A stretch of 64,000 nucleotides of DNA, from contig JANQLQ010000049.1 in assembly GCA_028280565.1 (NCBI GenBank), positions 1 through 64,000 of the forward strand, given 5' to 3'. The stretch's first letter is position 1, and each line of letters starts with the position of its first letter. A program made the translations under genes and the position numbers. The notes under the pieces are model-generated. The model had not been told where the DNA came from. It searched no databases and saw only the letters and a list, made by a program, of their open reading frames with translations. The stretch comes from Fulvivirga sp. Lineage in GTDB: Bacteria > Bacteroidota > Bacteroidia > Cytophagales > Cyclobacteriaceae. Positions 27,576 to 36,190 of the stretch are shown piece by piece.

Positions 27576-28427
27576 CTATTTATCAATGGATTTTAAATAC
27601 GAGATTGTTTCCCTGGTAAACACTATGATCAGGGCCAAGAACAAGCCAACCAGTAGACCACTTCCTCCTGATATGGATAACCTAGGAGCAATAGGATTCT
27701 TAAAGGCAGTAAACCCTTCGATAAGCTGGATACTGTCGATTAACTCAAGGTTCTCTTGATAGGTCAACTCCTCTTTGAAAAGACTAAGAGCCTTTTCATA
27801 GACATTTGAAGGGTCCAATACTACCAAATTAGCCCCTTGTTGATTATAAATTATCCCCTCGTTCATTCTTTTTTTAAGGCTGTCTATTTCTTTGATCTCT
27901 TTGTTTACTTGACTCACCAATGCCTCAAAACGCTTGCGTCTTAGGTCAATTCTCTTTTTAACAAACTCGTTATTCTCCAAAAAATTGACAATGCCAGCCT
28001 GTAAATTCTCCAAGATCCCGTTATCCGTGATCTCGACTGAAATTAAAAATATGATGTTTTTAACCGCTCCCACCGGGGTGTTCGCCTCTTCTACACTCTC
28101 TACTTTAATATCTACCAAATGAGAAGCTTCTTCAGCCGTGATACTCAATTTTTCGCTTAGCAGAGCATCGTTTCTCTCCTGTATGAGCCTTTTGAGATTA
28201 TCCGTTAGCGTTTCACTATAAGCTTCAGTGAGGATGTCGGATCTTAACATCATACTACTTTCATATATAGGTTCTTTTAGGTAGTAATTAACTGTTCCTA
28301 AAGCTACTCCTAGAGCAGTGAGTATAAGTAAGGTGAACTTATTCCTGTTGACGATTTTAAATAGTTTTAATAGCAGTTCTCCCAAATCAATTTCATCGGA
28401 AGGAAGCTGCCTTTCGCTATTTTGCAT
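27576..28427 (-). CDS. wzz: Wzz-type polysaccharide chain-length protein
   Basis: A 283-residue inner-membrane protein with the Wzz pattern: a short cytoplasmic N-terminus, helix one (about 33-50), a large coiled periplasmic domain with RRKRFEALVSQVNKEIKEI, and helix two near the C-terminus (about 252-272). It is preceded by the Pro-rich PIAPRLSISGG typical of the family. Sets chain length by interacting with the Wzy polymerase. No tyrosine-kinase domain. Divergent from the polysaccharide locus that begins 99 bases away, and immediately upstream of ccmB. Confidence 0.85.
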   Translation of the reverse strand: MQNSERQLPSDEIDLGELLLKLFKIVNRNKFTLLILTALGVALGTVNYYLKEPIYESSMMLRSDILTEAYSETLTDNLKRLIQERNDALLSEKLSITAEEASHLVDIKVESVEEANTPVGAVKNIIFLISVEITDNGILENLQAGIVNFLENNEFVKKRIDLRRKRFEALVSQVNKEIKEIDSLKKRMNEGIIYNQQGANLVVLDPSNVYEKALSLFKEELTYQENLELIDSIQLIEGFTAFKNPIAPRLSISGGSGLLVGLFLALIIVFTRETISYLKSIDK

Positions 28428-28500
28428 AGACTAGGCGGTTGAAAGACTCTGCAAGTTTATTAAATAACTGTTGGAGATGATAGAGATAGCGAATAATTCT

Positions 28501-28508
28501 TAGTTTTG
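28501..28508 (+). promoter_or_regulatory. Predicted -7 element of the polysaccharide locus
   Basis: TAGTTTTG is an exact match to TAnnTTTG, 18 bases before the ATG of the first locus gene. It overlaps the TTG that the ORF track uses as start, which favours the ATG at 28527. The nearest upstream TTG is about 26 bases away, longer than the usual -33/-7 spacing, so the upstream half is weak. Confidence 0.4.
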
Positions 28509-28526
28509 TGCGATTTCGATAAAGCT

Positions 28527-29537
28527 ATGATTTTAATAACTGGTGCTGCAGGTTTCATAGGATTTCATCTTGCCATACGTTTGTTGGAGAAAGGGGAAAG
28601 GGTTTATGGAATTGATAACTTGAATGATTATTATGATCCTGACCTTAAGCAATCTAGGCTTGAACTATTGAATGCCTCCGATAATTTCAGGTTTGAAAAG
28701 CTCGACCTAGAAGATAAAGCAGGGATAGATGATCTTTTTTCTAAGGAAAAATTCCAATGTGTGATCAACTTAGCGGCACAAGCCGGGGTAAGGTACTCGC
28801 TTGTCAATCCTTATGCTTACCTAGAAAGTAACTTGCATGGCTTTTTAAACATTCTTGAGGCCTGCAGGCATTCTCAAGTGGGTCACCTAATCTACGCATC
28901 GTCTAGTTCTGTTTATGGGAAAAATACTAAAATGCCGTTTTCCGTGCACGACAACGTCGATCACCCGGTATCTCTATACGCGGCCACCAAGAAGTCAAAT
29001 GAGTTAATGGCCCATACCTATTCCCATCTTTTTGGGTTGCCTACTACTGGGTTGAGGTTTTTTACCGTTTATGGGCCGTATGGGCGCCCGGATATGGCAT
29101 TGTTCTTATTTACCAAAGCCATTTTAGAAGACCAACCCATTGATGTCTATAACAACGGTGAAATGCTAAGAGATTTTACCTATGTTGATGATATTGTTTC
29201 AGGGATCGAGAACCTAATTCCTATCGTCCCTTCACCTAGTACAGGGTGGAACAGCGATAGCCCTGACCCTGCATCAAGTACAGCACCCTACAAACTTTAT
29301 AACATAGGGAATAATAACCCGGTGAAGCTAATGGATTTTATCGAAGCCATAGAATCGGCTACTGGAAAAAAAGCAAAAAAGAATTTCTTGCCGATACAGC
29401 CTGGGGACGTTCCAGCTACCTATGCTGATGTGCAGGACTTGGTGAGTACAGCGGGATTTAAACCAGGTACAAGTATCCAAGAAGGAATAAGGAAATTTGT
29501 AGACTGGTACAAAGAATATTACAAAGTAACTTTTTGA
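28527..29537 (+). CDS. NAD-dependent UDP-glucuronate 4-epimerase-like enzyme
   Basis: Short-chain dehydrogenase/epimerase of about 336 residues. [12 protein letters not shown] binds NAD. The Ser/Tyr/Lys catalytic set is in SSSSVYG and YAATK, with [15 protein letters not shown] as the family signature. This arrangement (DMALFLF) is typical of UDP-glucuronate 4-epimerases that make UDP-galacturonate. A C4 epimerase for N-acetylated uronates is an alternative, given the dehydrogenase gene that follows with no gap. I chose the ATG over the upstream TTG because of the promoter element. Confidence 0.85.
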   Translation: MILITGAAGFIGFHLAIRLLEKGERVYGIDNLNDYYDPDLKQSRLELLNASDNFRFEKLDLEDKAGIDDLFSKEKFQCVINLAAQAGVRYSLVNPYAYLESNLHGFLNILEACRHSQVGHLIYASSSSVYGKNTKMPFSVHDNVDHPVSLYAATKKSNELMAHTYSHLFGLPTTGLRFFTVYGPYGRPDMALFLFTKAILEDQPIDVYNNGEMLRDFTYVDDIVSGIENLIPIVPSPSTGWNSDSPDPASSTAPYKLYNIGNNNPVKLMDFIEAIESATGKKAKKNFLPIQPGDVPATYADVQDLVSTAGFKPGTSIQEGIRKFVDWYKEYYKVTF

Positions 29538-30788
29538 ATGGATATAATTGCAGTCGTTGGACTAGGATATGTAGGACTTCCCCTAGCCGTTGAATTTGGA
29601 AAAACCCGCAAGGTCATTGGTTTTGATATTAATGAAGCACGTATTTGTGAGTTGAAAAAGGGTGAGGATCGGACCCTTGAAGTCAATAAGCAGGAGCTTG
29701 AAGAGGCTATGGAACTGGCTTATACCAATGATCCCAATCAATTACAAGAGGCTAACATTTTTATTGTAACAGTACCTACACCCATAGACAATTACAAGAC
29801 GCCGGACCTAACTCCCTTGGAAAAAGCAAGCTCTATGGTAGGGAAAGTGCTTAAGAAGGGAGATATTGTTATTTATGAATCCACTGTATTTCCCGGGTGT
29901 ACGGAGGAAGTGTGTGTGCCCATTTTGGAAGAAATAAGCGGCTTACGGTTTAATCAAGATTTTTTCTGTGGGTACTCTCCTGAAAGGATCAATCCCGGGG
30001 ATAAGCAACATCGTTTACCTAACATTAGTAAGGTTACGAGCGGGAGTACGCCTGGGGTTGCTGAGAAAGTAGATCAACTTTACCAATCTATCATCAAGGC
30101 CGGTACGCATAAAGCTTCTTCTATTAAAGTGGCTGAGGCTGCCAAAGTCATTGAAAATGCACAGCGTGATCTCAACATTGCTTTTGTGAATGAATTGGCA
30201 CTGATCTTTGACAAACTGGACATCGATACCCACGAAGTGCTGAACGCAGCAGGGACCAAATGGAACTTCCTGCCCTTCAAGCCCGGGCTGGTCGGGGGGC
30301 ACTGCATTGGTGTTGATCCCTATTATTTAACCTACAAAGCAGAGAGCCTAGGCTACAACCCACAGGTAATCATGGCGGGTAGAAGGATCAACGATAATAT
30401 GGGCATTCATGTGGCTAATAAGGTGGTGAAGTTGATGACTAAAAATGATAATCCTATCAATAACAGCCGGGCACTGGTGCTGGGTATTACCTTTAAAGAA
30501 AATTGCCCGGATATCCGTAATAGTAAGGTCATTGATGTGGTACGTGAAATGGAAGGGTTTGGGATCAATGTGGAGGTATTTGACCCACTGGCAGATCATG
30601 CCGAGGTAAAAGAGGAGTATGGAGTTGGGCTGGTAGAACGACCTAAAGGGGAATACCACGCCATTGTCTTGGCTGTCGGGCATGAATCATTTTTACAGTT
30701 AGGCATAGAAAATCATAAAAACGAGAAAACCGTAATTTTTGATCTTAAAGCGTTTTTCAATAAAGAACAAGTAACAGCCAGGTTATAA
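29538..30788 (+). CDS. UDP-N-acetylhexosamine 6-dehydrogenase (TviB/WbpO type)
   Basis: A 416-residue UDP-sugar dehydrogenase that oxidises C6 of UDP-GlcNAc or UDP-GalNAc to a uronate in two NAD-dependent steps. The N-terminal Rossmann motif VGLGYVGLPLA and the catalytic Cys in GGHCIGVDPYY (about residue 256) are intact, with LGITFKENCPDIRN in the C-terminal domain. Resemblance is closer to TviB/WbpO than to UDP-glucose dehydrogenase. It begins directly after the epimerase stop codon; together they should supply an (acetamido)uronate donor. Confidence 0.88.
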   Translation: MDIIAVVGLGYVGLPLAVEFGKTRKVIGFDINEARICELKKGEDRTLEVNKQELEEAMELAYTNDPNQLQEANIFIVTVPTPIDNYKTPDLTPLEKASSMVGKVLKKGDIVIYESTVFPGCTEEVCVPILEEISGLRFNQDFFCGYSPERINPGDKQHRLPNISKVTSGSTPGVAEKVDQLYQSIIKAGTHKASSIKVAEAAKVIENAQRDLNIAFVNELALIFDKLDIDTHEVLNAAGTKWNFLPFKPGLVGGHCIGVDPYYLTYKAESLGYNPQVIMAGRRINDNMGIHVANKVVKLMTKNDNPINNSRALVLGITFKENCPDIRNSKVIDVVREMEGFGINVEVFDPLADHAEVKEEYGVGLVERPKGEYHAIVLAVGHESFLQLGIENHKNEKTVIFDLKAFFNKEQVTARL

Positions 30789-30789
30789 C

Positions 30790-31818
30790 ATGGACAACAA
30801 AAAGATAATTGTTACAGGGGGTGCCGGGTATATAGGCTCTCATACCTGTGTGGAACTGATCAATGCAGGCTTTGAACCTGTGATCATCGACAATTTTTTC
30901 AATTCTGAAAAGTTTATCGTTGACCGGATCGAGCAAATTACAGGCTTTAAGCCTTCGGTGATCGAAGCCGATTGCGCCGATCTTAATACATTGTCCTCGG
31001 TGGTGGAAGACCTGGGCGGACTAGCCGGTATCATTCATTTTGCCGCCTATAAAGCCGTAGGTGAATCCACTGCCAAGCCATTGGATTACTACTACAACAA
31101 TATTGCCAGTACCACGGCGATGTTGAAGCTAATGGAGATATTTAATATTCATAACTTCGTGTTTTCTTCTTCCTGCACCGTTTATGGCCAGCCAGATGTC
31201 CTTCCTGTTACGGAAGAATCTCCCGTAAAAAAGGCTGAGTCACCTTACGGTAGGACAAAGCAGGTGTGTGAAGATGTCATTGCTGACTTTAAAAAGGCTA
31301 ATGAAGACCTGAGGGCCGTTTCCCTACGATATTTTAACCCTATCGGAGCCCATCCTTCTGCGTTGATCGGGGAATTACCACTAGGTATACCTAATAATCT
31401 AGTGCCTTTCATTACCCAGGCAGCAATAGGATTGCGAGATCACCTTACCGTATTCGGAGATGATTACGATACCCCGGACGGAACTTGCATACGGGATTAT
31501 ATACATGTGGTTGATCTCGCGAAAGCCCATGTTGCGGCAATAAAATACCTAATAGATCAAGAAAAGGGACTTTACAATATTTTCAACTTGGGTACGGGAC
31601 AGGGTAATTCTGTACTTGAGGTCATCAAGACTTTTGAAAAAGTGGTAGGTCAAAACCTGGATTACCGTATCGGGCCGAGACGCCCGGGAGATGTGGTGCA
31701 GGTGTACGCCGATGTCTCTAAGGCCAATGAACAACTCGGATGGAAAACTGGGCTAAGCCTGGAGGATGCCCTAAGGGATGCATGGCGTTGGGAAAATAGT
31801 TTAAAGGAGAAAAAATGA
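30790..31818 (+). CDS. galE: UDP-glucose 4-epimerase
   Basis: A 342-residue GalE interconverting UDP-glucose and UDP-galactose, perhaps also the N-acetyl forms. TGGAGYIGSHT binds NAD. The active site is SSCTVYG with YGRTK, and the GalE-specific FNPIGAHPS and DGTCIRDYIHV follow. It starts one base after the dehydrogenase gene. The 298 bases downstream to rfbA hold no recognisable gene and may carry a new promoter. Confidence 0.93.
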   Translation: MDNKKIIVTGGAGYIGSHTCVELINAGFEPVIIDNFFNSEKFIVDRIEQITGFKPSVIEADCADLNTLSSVVEDLGGLAGIIHFAAYKAVGESTAKPLDYYYNNIASTTAMLKLMEIFNIHNFVFSSSCTVYGQPDVLPVTEESPVKKAESPYGRTKQVCEDVIADFKKANEDLRAVSLRYFNPIGAHPSALIGELPLGIPNNLVPFITQAAIGLRDHLTVFGDDYDTPDGTCIRDYIHVVDLAKAHVAAIKYLIDQEKGLYNIFNLGTGQGNSVLEVIKTFEKVVGQNLDYRIGPRRPGDVVQVYADVSKANEQLGWKTGLSLEDALRDAWRWENSLKEKK

Positions 31819-32116
31819 GGCCAGGTTGACCTTGCAACTTGTGAAGTAAATTCCGTTCGTAGAGAAAGCTTGCAGTCATATGTTTAAAAACCAGGAATCA
31901 TAAATATGAACGTTGGAAGATTTGATTTTTAACACACCAATTTGCATGTTAAATTTGGACCCCGTACTAGGTTTTCGCAAGATCAATACTTCCTGGTTTA
32001 CTCTTTAGAATTTCTGATTTCATATCTTCAATCTTTGTTTCCTGTTTCTTAAATTAAAAACATAAGGATCAATTTAAACATAACCATCAGACCATTACCT
32101 GTTTAATCGTCAAACT

Positions 32117-32989
32117 ATGAAAGGTATTATACTAGCGGGTGGATCAGGGACCCGGCTTTACCCTGTCACCAAATCGATATCAAAGCAACTGCTGCCCATT
32201 TATGATAAGCCGATGATCTACTACCCGCTATCTGTATTGATGATCGCGGGGATTAAAGATATCCTAATCATTTCCACGCCGCATGATCTCCCTCTTTTTG
32301 AAAACTTACTGGGTACAGGTCATGAATTAGGAATTAACCTAAGCTATGCAGTTCAGCCAAGCCCTGACGGACTGGCGCAAGCGTTTTTGATCGGGGAAGA
32401 GTTCATAGGTGGAGAACCTACTTCGCTTGTACTTGGCGACAATATCTTTTATGGGTACAATTTTTCTAAAATACTTCGACAGGTCGGAACACTGACTGGT
32501 GGTGCCACCGTATTCGGCTATTATGTGAATGATCCCGAACGATATGGGGTAGTGGATTTTGATGACGAAGGAAAAGTACTTTCTATTGAAGAAAAGCCGG
32601 CAAAACCAAAGTCCAATTACGCAGTCACAGGGTTATATTTTTACGATAGTACAGTAGTAGAAAAAGCAAAACAAGTGAAGCCCTCGGCCCGCGGGGAGTT
32701 AGAGATCACGGACCTTAACAGGTTATACTTGGAGGAAGGCACCTTAAATGTTCAATTGCTGGGAAGAGGAATGGCTTGGCTAGATACGGGGACCCACCAT
32801 TCTTTACTACAGGCCTCCAACTTCGTTGAATCCATAGAAGAGCGTCAAGGATTAAAAATAGCTTGCTTGGAAGAGATTGCCTACCGGATGGGGTACATCA
32901 CCAAAGATCAACTGAAAGACCTGGCCAAACCTTTGCTGAAAAACCAATATGGGCAGTACCTGGTGAAAATAGCAGAATCAAAATTATAA
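32117..32989 (+). CDS. rfbA: Glucose-1-phosphate thymidylyltransferase
   Basis: First step of dTDP-L-rhamnose synthesis: glucose-1-phosphate plus dTTP. 290 residues with the nucleotidyltransferase signature [20 protein letters not shown] at the start, LGDNIFYG, and the C-terminal [14 protein letters not shown]. Complete and of normal length. The gene order is rfbA-rfbC-rfbD-rfbB, with 10 bases to rfbC. Confidence 0.95.
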   Translation: MKGIILAGGSGTRLYPVTKSISKQLLPIYDKPMIYYPLSVLMIAGIKDILIISTPHDLPLFENLLGTGHELGINLSYAVQPSPDGLAQAFLIGEEFIGGEPTSLVLGDNIFYGYNFSKILRQVGTLTGGATVFGYYVNDPERYGVVDFDDEGKVLSIEEKPAKPKSNYAVTGLYFYDSTVVEKAKQVKPSARGELEITDLNRLYLEEGTLNVQLLGRGMAWLDTGTHHSLLQASNFVESIEERQGLKIACLEEIAYRMGYITKDQLKDLAKPLLKNQYGQYLVKIAESKL

Positions 32990-32999
32990 CAAGCTTACT

Positions 33000-33548
33000 A
33001 TGACGTTAACTGAAACAGGGTTTGAAGGGTTGATTGTCCTAGAACCTAGGATTTTTGAAGACCAGCGAGGGTTTTTTATGGAAAGTTACAATCAAAAAAC
33101 ACTGGCGCACCTGGGCATTAACAAAGTTTTTGTACAAGATAATCATTCGAAGTCCTCCAAAGGCGTGATCCGCGGACTGCATTTTCAAAATCACCCTTAT
33201 GAACAGACCAAGCTCGTCCGTACCTTAAAAGGCAGGATACTAGATGTAGTGGTGGACATTCGAAAAAATAGCGCTACGTTCGGTAAGCATTTTAGTATCG
33301 AGATCTCCGAAGACAACAAGAAACAGCTCCTGATCCCTCCCGGGTTTGCACATGGTTTTACAGCGCTTACGGACGACGCCCAGATCCTGTACAAATGTGA
33401 TCAGTTTTACAATGCTGAATCCGAGGGAGGGCTGCTTTATAATGATCCGGAACTGAACATTGATTGGAAGATCGACCTGGCACAGGCCATCGTATCCGAA
33501 AAAGATAAGGTCCATCCCGGTATAAAAGACCTTGATTCTACATTTTAA
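33000..33548 (+). CDS. rfbC: dTDP-4-dehydrorhamnose 3,5-epimerase
   Basis: A 182-residue cupin-fold epimerase, third step to dTDP-rhamnose. Shows FEDQRGFFMESYN, the catalytic His in GVIRGLHFQ, VVDIRKNSATFG and IPPGFAHGF. Its TAA overlaps the ATG of rfbD by one base. Confidence 0.95.
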   Translation: MTLTETGFEGLIVLEPRIFEDQRGFFMESYNQKTLAHLGINKVFVQDNHSKSSKGVIRGLHFQNHPYEQTKLVRTLKGRILDVVVDIRKNSATFGKHFSIEISEDNKKQLLIPPGFAHGFTALTDDAQILYKCDQFYNAESEGGLLYNDPELNIDWKIDLAQAIVSEKDKVHPGIKDLDSTF

Positions 33549-34417
33549 TGAATATGAGGATACTCGTCACCGGGGCGAACGGCCAGCTAGGCAGCGAATT
33601 TAGAGCCTTGACCTCTCAGCATTCGGCAGAATTCATTTTTTGCGATGTTGACGAAATGGACCTGTCGCAGGAAAGTTCTATGGAGCAGTTTCTTGCCAAT
33701 ACCCAATCCGATCTCATCATACATTGTGGTGCATACACCCAGGTAGATGGGGCTGAGGATCAAAAGGAACTGGCCTTCGCCATAAATGCTAATGCACCTG
33801 CTGTAATAGCTCGACACTGTGCCAATACAGGGTGCCGGCTCATCCAGGTATCCACGGATTATGTGTTTGACGGTACTGGGAACATGCCCATTTCCGAAGA
33901 AGACAGGCCCAATGCCCAATCTGTCTATGGAGCCTCTAAGTTAGAAGGCGAAAAACAAATATTATCCATACTCGATAACGCATACATTATACGGACCTCT
34001 TGGGTATATTCTGTATATGGCAAAAATTTTGTTAAAACCATGCTTCGTCTTGGGCAAGAGCGGGATGAACTGAACGTAGTGGTGGACCAGGCAGGCACCC
34101 CTACCTATGCGGCTGACTTAGCCGCTGCAATTTTGAAGATCGTAGATCAATGGCCCAGCAATGATCAGCCGGGGATCTATCATTATTCTAACTGGGGGGT
34201 ACTATCTTGGTATGATTTTGCTAAAACTATTTTTGATTTAGCGGGAGTAAAATGCCATGTGAACCCCATATCCTCGTCAGGTTTCCCGGTAAAAGCCCAG
34301 AGACCGGCTTTTTCGGTGTTAGATAAAACGAAAATTGCCAGCACATTCCACCTGGATATACCCTACTGGAGAGATAGTTTGAAGCGATGTTTGGAAGAAA
34401 TCAGAAAGATGAAATAG
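33548..34417 (+). CDS. rfbD: dTDP-4-dehydrorhamnose reductase
   Basis: A 289-residue reductase forming dTDP-L-rhamnose. The N-terminal TGANGQLGSEF binds NAD(P)H; STDYVFDGT and YGASKLEGE hold the catalytic Tyr/Lys; RTSWVYS follows. Start MNMRILV or MRILV; the first ATG overlaps the rfbC stop. After it comes a 244-base gap with no gene but two imperfect copies of an AACxGTxACxATCTTxTCC string. Confidence 0.94.
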   Translation: MNMRILVTGANGQLGSEFRALTSQHSAEFIFCDVDEMDLSQESSMEQFLANTQSDLIIHCGAYTQVDGAEDQKELAFAINANAPAVIARHCANTGCRLIQVSTDYVFDGTGNMPISEEDRPNAQSVYGASKLEGEKQILSILDNAYIIRTSWVYSVYGKNFVKTMLRLGQERDELNVVVDQAGTPTYAADLAAAILKIVDQWPSNDQPGIYHYSNWGVLSWYDFAKTIFDLAGVKCHVNPISSSGFPVKAQRPAFSVLDKTKIASTFHLDIPYWRDSLKRCLEEIRKMK

Positions 34418-34661
34418 GAAACCTGAAATCAGCGGAGTCCGGGAAAATCCTGGGGCAGTAGGAAGTCGGAGGTAGAATATTAATTTTAACCATTTTGGTG
34501 ATAACAGTTACTATCTTTTCCATGTCACGACCTTTTCTTTTCCAATTTCTTATTTTCTTGCAAACTGTGACGATCTTCTCCTGTTCATATCTCGCTAGGG
34601 TTTGCACTTTGCGCTTACTTTGCGACCTTAGCGGTTGGTAACATTGGAATCTCGTATTGAA

Positions 34662-35708
34662 ATGAAAAGTATACTCATCACCGGGGGAGCCGGATTTATA
34701 GGTTCACACGTCGTTAGGCTGTTTGTTAAAAAATATCCCAACTACAAAATTGTTAATCTCGATGCCTTGACCTATGCAGGAAACCTGGAAAACATCGTAG
34801 ATATCGAGGATTCACCCAACTATAAATTCATTAAAGGGGACATCTGTGACGAATCCTTGGTGACGCAAATTTTCAAAGAAGAAAATATAACTGATGTGAT
34901 CCACTTGGCCGCAGAATCGCATGTGGATCGCTCCATCAAGGATCCCTTAAGTTTCGTAAGGACGAATGTGTTTGGTACAGTCACATTACTCAACGCCTTT
35001 GTAAGTGCTTGGAAAGAGAACTTTGAAGGGCACGTTTTTTACCATGTTTCTACCGATGAGGTATATGGTTCCCTTGATGAAGGAGGCTATTTCCTGGAAA
35101 CCACTCCATACGACCCCCAATCTCCTTATTCTGCCTCGAAAGCAAGCTCAGATCATTTTGTGAGGGCTTATGCCAATACTTACAAACTACCGATAAAGCT
35201 TACCAACTGTTCTAACAATTACGGCCCCAACCAATTCCCGGAAAAGCTGATCCCCTTGATGATCAATAACATTAAAAACAACCAACCCCTCCCCGTATAT
35301 GGCAAAGGAGAGAATGTCCGGGATTGGCTATACGTGATAGACCACGCCCGCGCTATTGATGAAGTATTCCATAATGGCAAAATGGGTGAGACGTATAACA
35401 TCGGGGGATTTAACGAATGGAAAAATATCGATATCGTCCACTTACTCTGTAGCATCATGGACAAAAAGCTAGGCCGGCAAGAAGGAGAATCCTCCAAGCT
35501 GATTACTTTCGTTACCGACCGTGCCGGGCATGATCTGCGCTATGCCATCGACGCTTCAAAAGCCATGAACGAACTAGGCTGGAAACCTTCTTTGCAGTTT
35601 GAAGAAGGGCTGGAGAAGACCGTGGATTGGTACTTGGAGAATGAAGAGTGGCTTGAACGGGTTACTTCCGGGGCTTACCAAACGTATTATAAGGAGCATT
35701 ATGCTTGA
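34662..35708 (+). CDS. rfbB: dTDP-glucose 4,6-dehydratase
   Basis: About 348 residues; second step to dTDP-rhamnose. TGGAGFIGSHVVR binds NAD, HLAAESHVDRSI is diagnostic, and the catalytic set is STDEVYGSL with YSASKASSDH. The track start is nine codons upstream at a TTG; the ATG at 34662 (MKSILITGG) matches the family. It is the last gene of the dTDP-rhamnose set and the last enzyme before the 16-kb accessory insert. Confidence 0.95.
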   Translation: MKSILITGGAGFIGSHVVRLFVKKYPNYKIVNLDALTYAGNLENIVDIEDSPNYKFIKGDICDESLVTQIFKEENITDVIHLAAESHVDRSIKDPLSFVRTNVFGTVTLLNAFVSAWKENFEGHVFYHVSTDEVYGSLDEGGYFLETTPYDPQSPYSASKASSDHFVRAYANTYKLPIKLTNCSNNYGPNQFPEKLIPLMINNIKNNQPLPVYGKGENVRDWLYVIDHARAIDEVFHNGKMGETYNIGGFNEWKNIDIVHLLCSIMDKKLGRQEGESSKLITFVTDRAGHDLRYAIDASKAMNELGWKPSLQFEEGLEKTVDWYLENEEWLERVTSGAYQTYYKEHYA

Positions 35709-36190
35709 TGATTGAAGAGCAATAGCAAGCTAGTGTAAGCCCTACACTTCCTCTTATACTTCACGCTAGTCGTAGGTGAAGCGCAGCGATCCTAAGATCT
35801 TACAGCATCCTCTCGGTCTACCATGAAGCCAGCAATTTTCAATCAAGACGTTAAATACACTTTATTCGCTAGCTACTTAAGACGAGGGTTGTTTTATTCA
35901 TCGCACACGACGTGGTAGTTGCTGTTTCGATCTGTGGGCTAAATTAAGTCCTAGCCATAGAATGTTTGGTTAAAATGGAACGAAGGTCGATATATTTCGC
36001 TTCGCAAACTCAACGTGCGGGTGTTCATGACCCCTCAAATGGTATGTTTTTATCCAAAAGCAACCTATTAAAATACATGCCGATGGATATAATTCTGCAG
36101 GGTAGATATATCATTTCCTCCATTAATATGAGTATTTTGGCAAGGATGTTGATCATAAAAGAGTGTAACCCGCTGGAACCATTAAAACTT
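35709..36190. other. 482-base gap between rfbB and the ARPP-1 gene
   Basis: No gene recognised. The ORF track extends the next gene 75 codons into this gap, but that stretch lacks coding character and would bury the signal peptide. It contains one copy of an inverted repeat whose partner lies beyond the ARPP-1 gene. Confidence 0.6.
35768..35801 (+). repeat. Flanking inverted repeat, left copy
   Basis: GTCGTAGGTGAAGCGCAGCGATCCTAAGA matches the reverse complement of 38407-38439 at roughly 27 of 34 positions, including an unbroken 13-base run AGCGATCCTAAGA. Together they bracket the ARPP-1 gene. Confidence 0.6.

Noticed and set aside
34440-34600. Short imperfect direct repeats after rfbD as a CRISPR-like array
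   Set aside because: Only two diverged copies, no regular spacers and no cas genes.
35966-36190. 75-codon N-terminal extension of the ARPP-1 ORF
   Set aside because: It would bury a clear signal peptide and lacks coding character.
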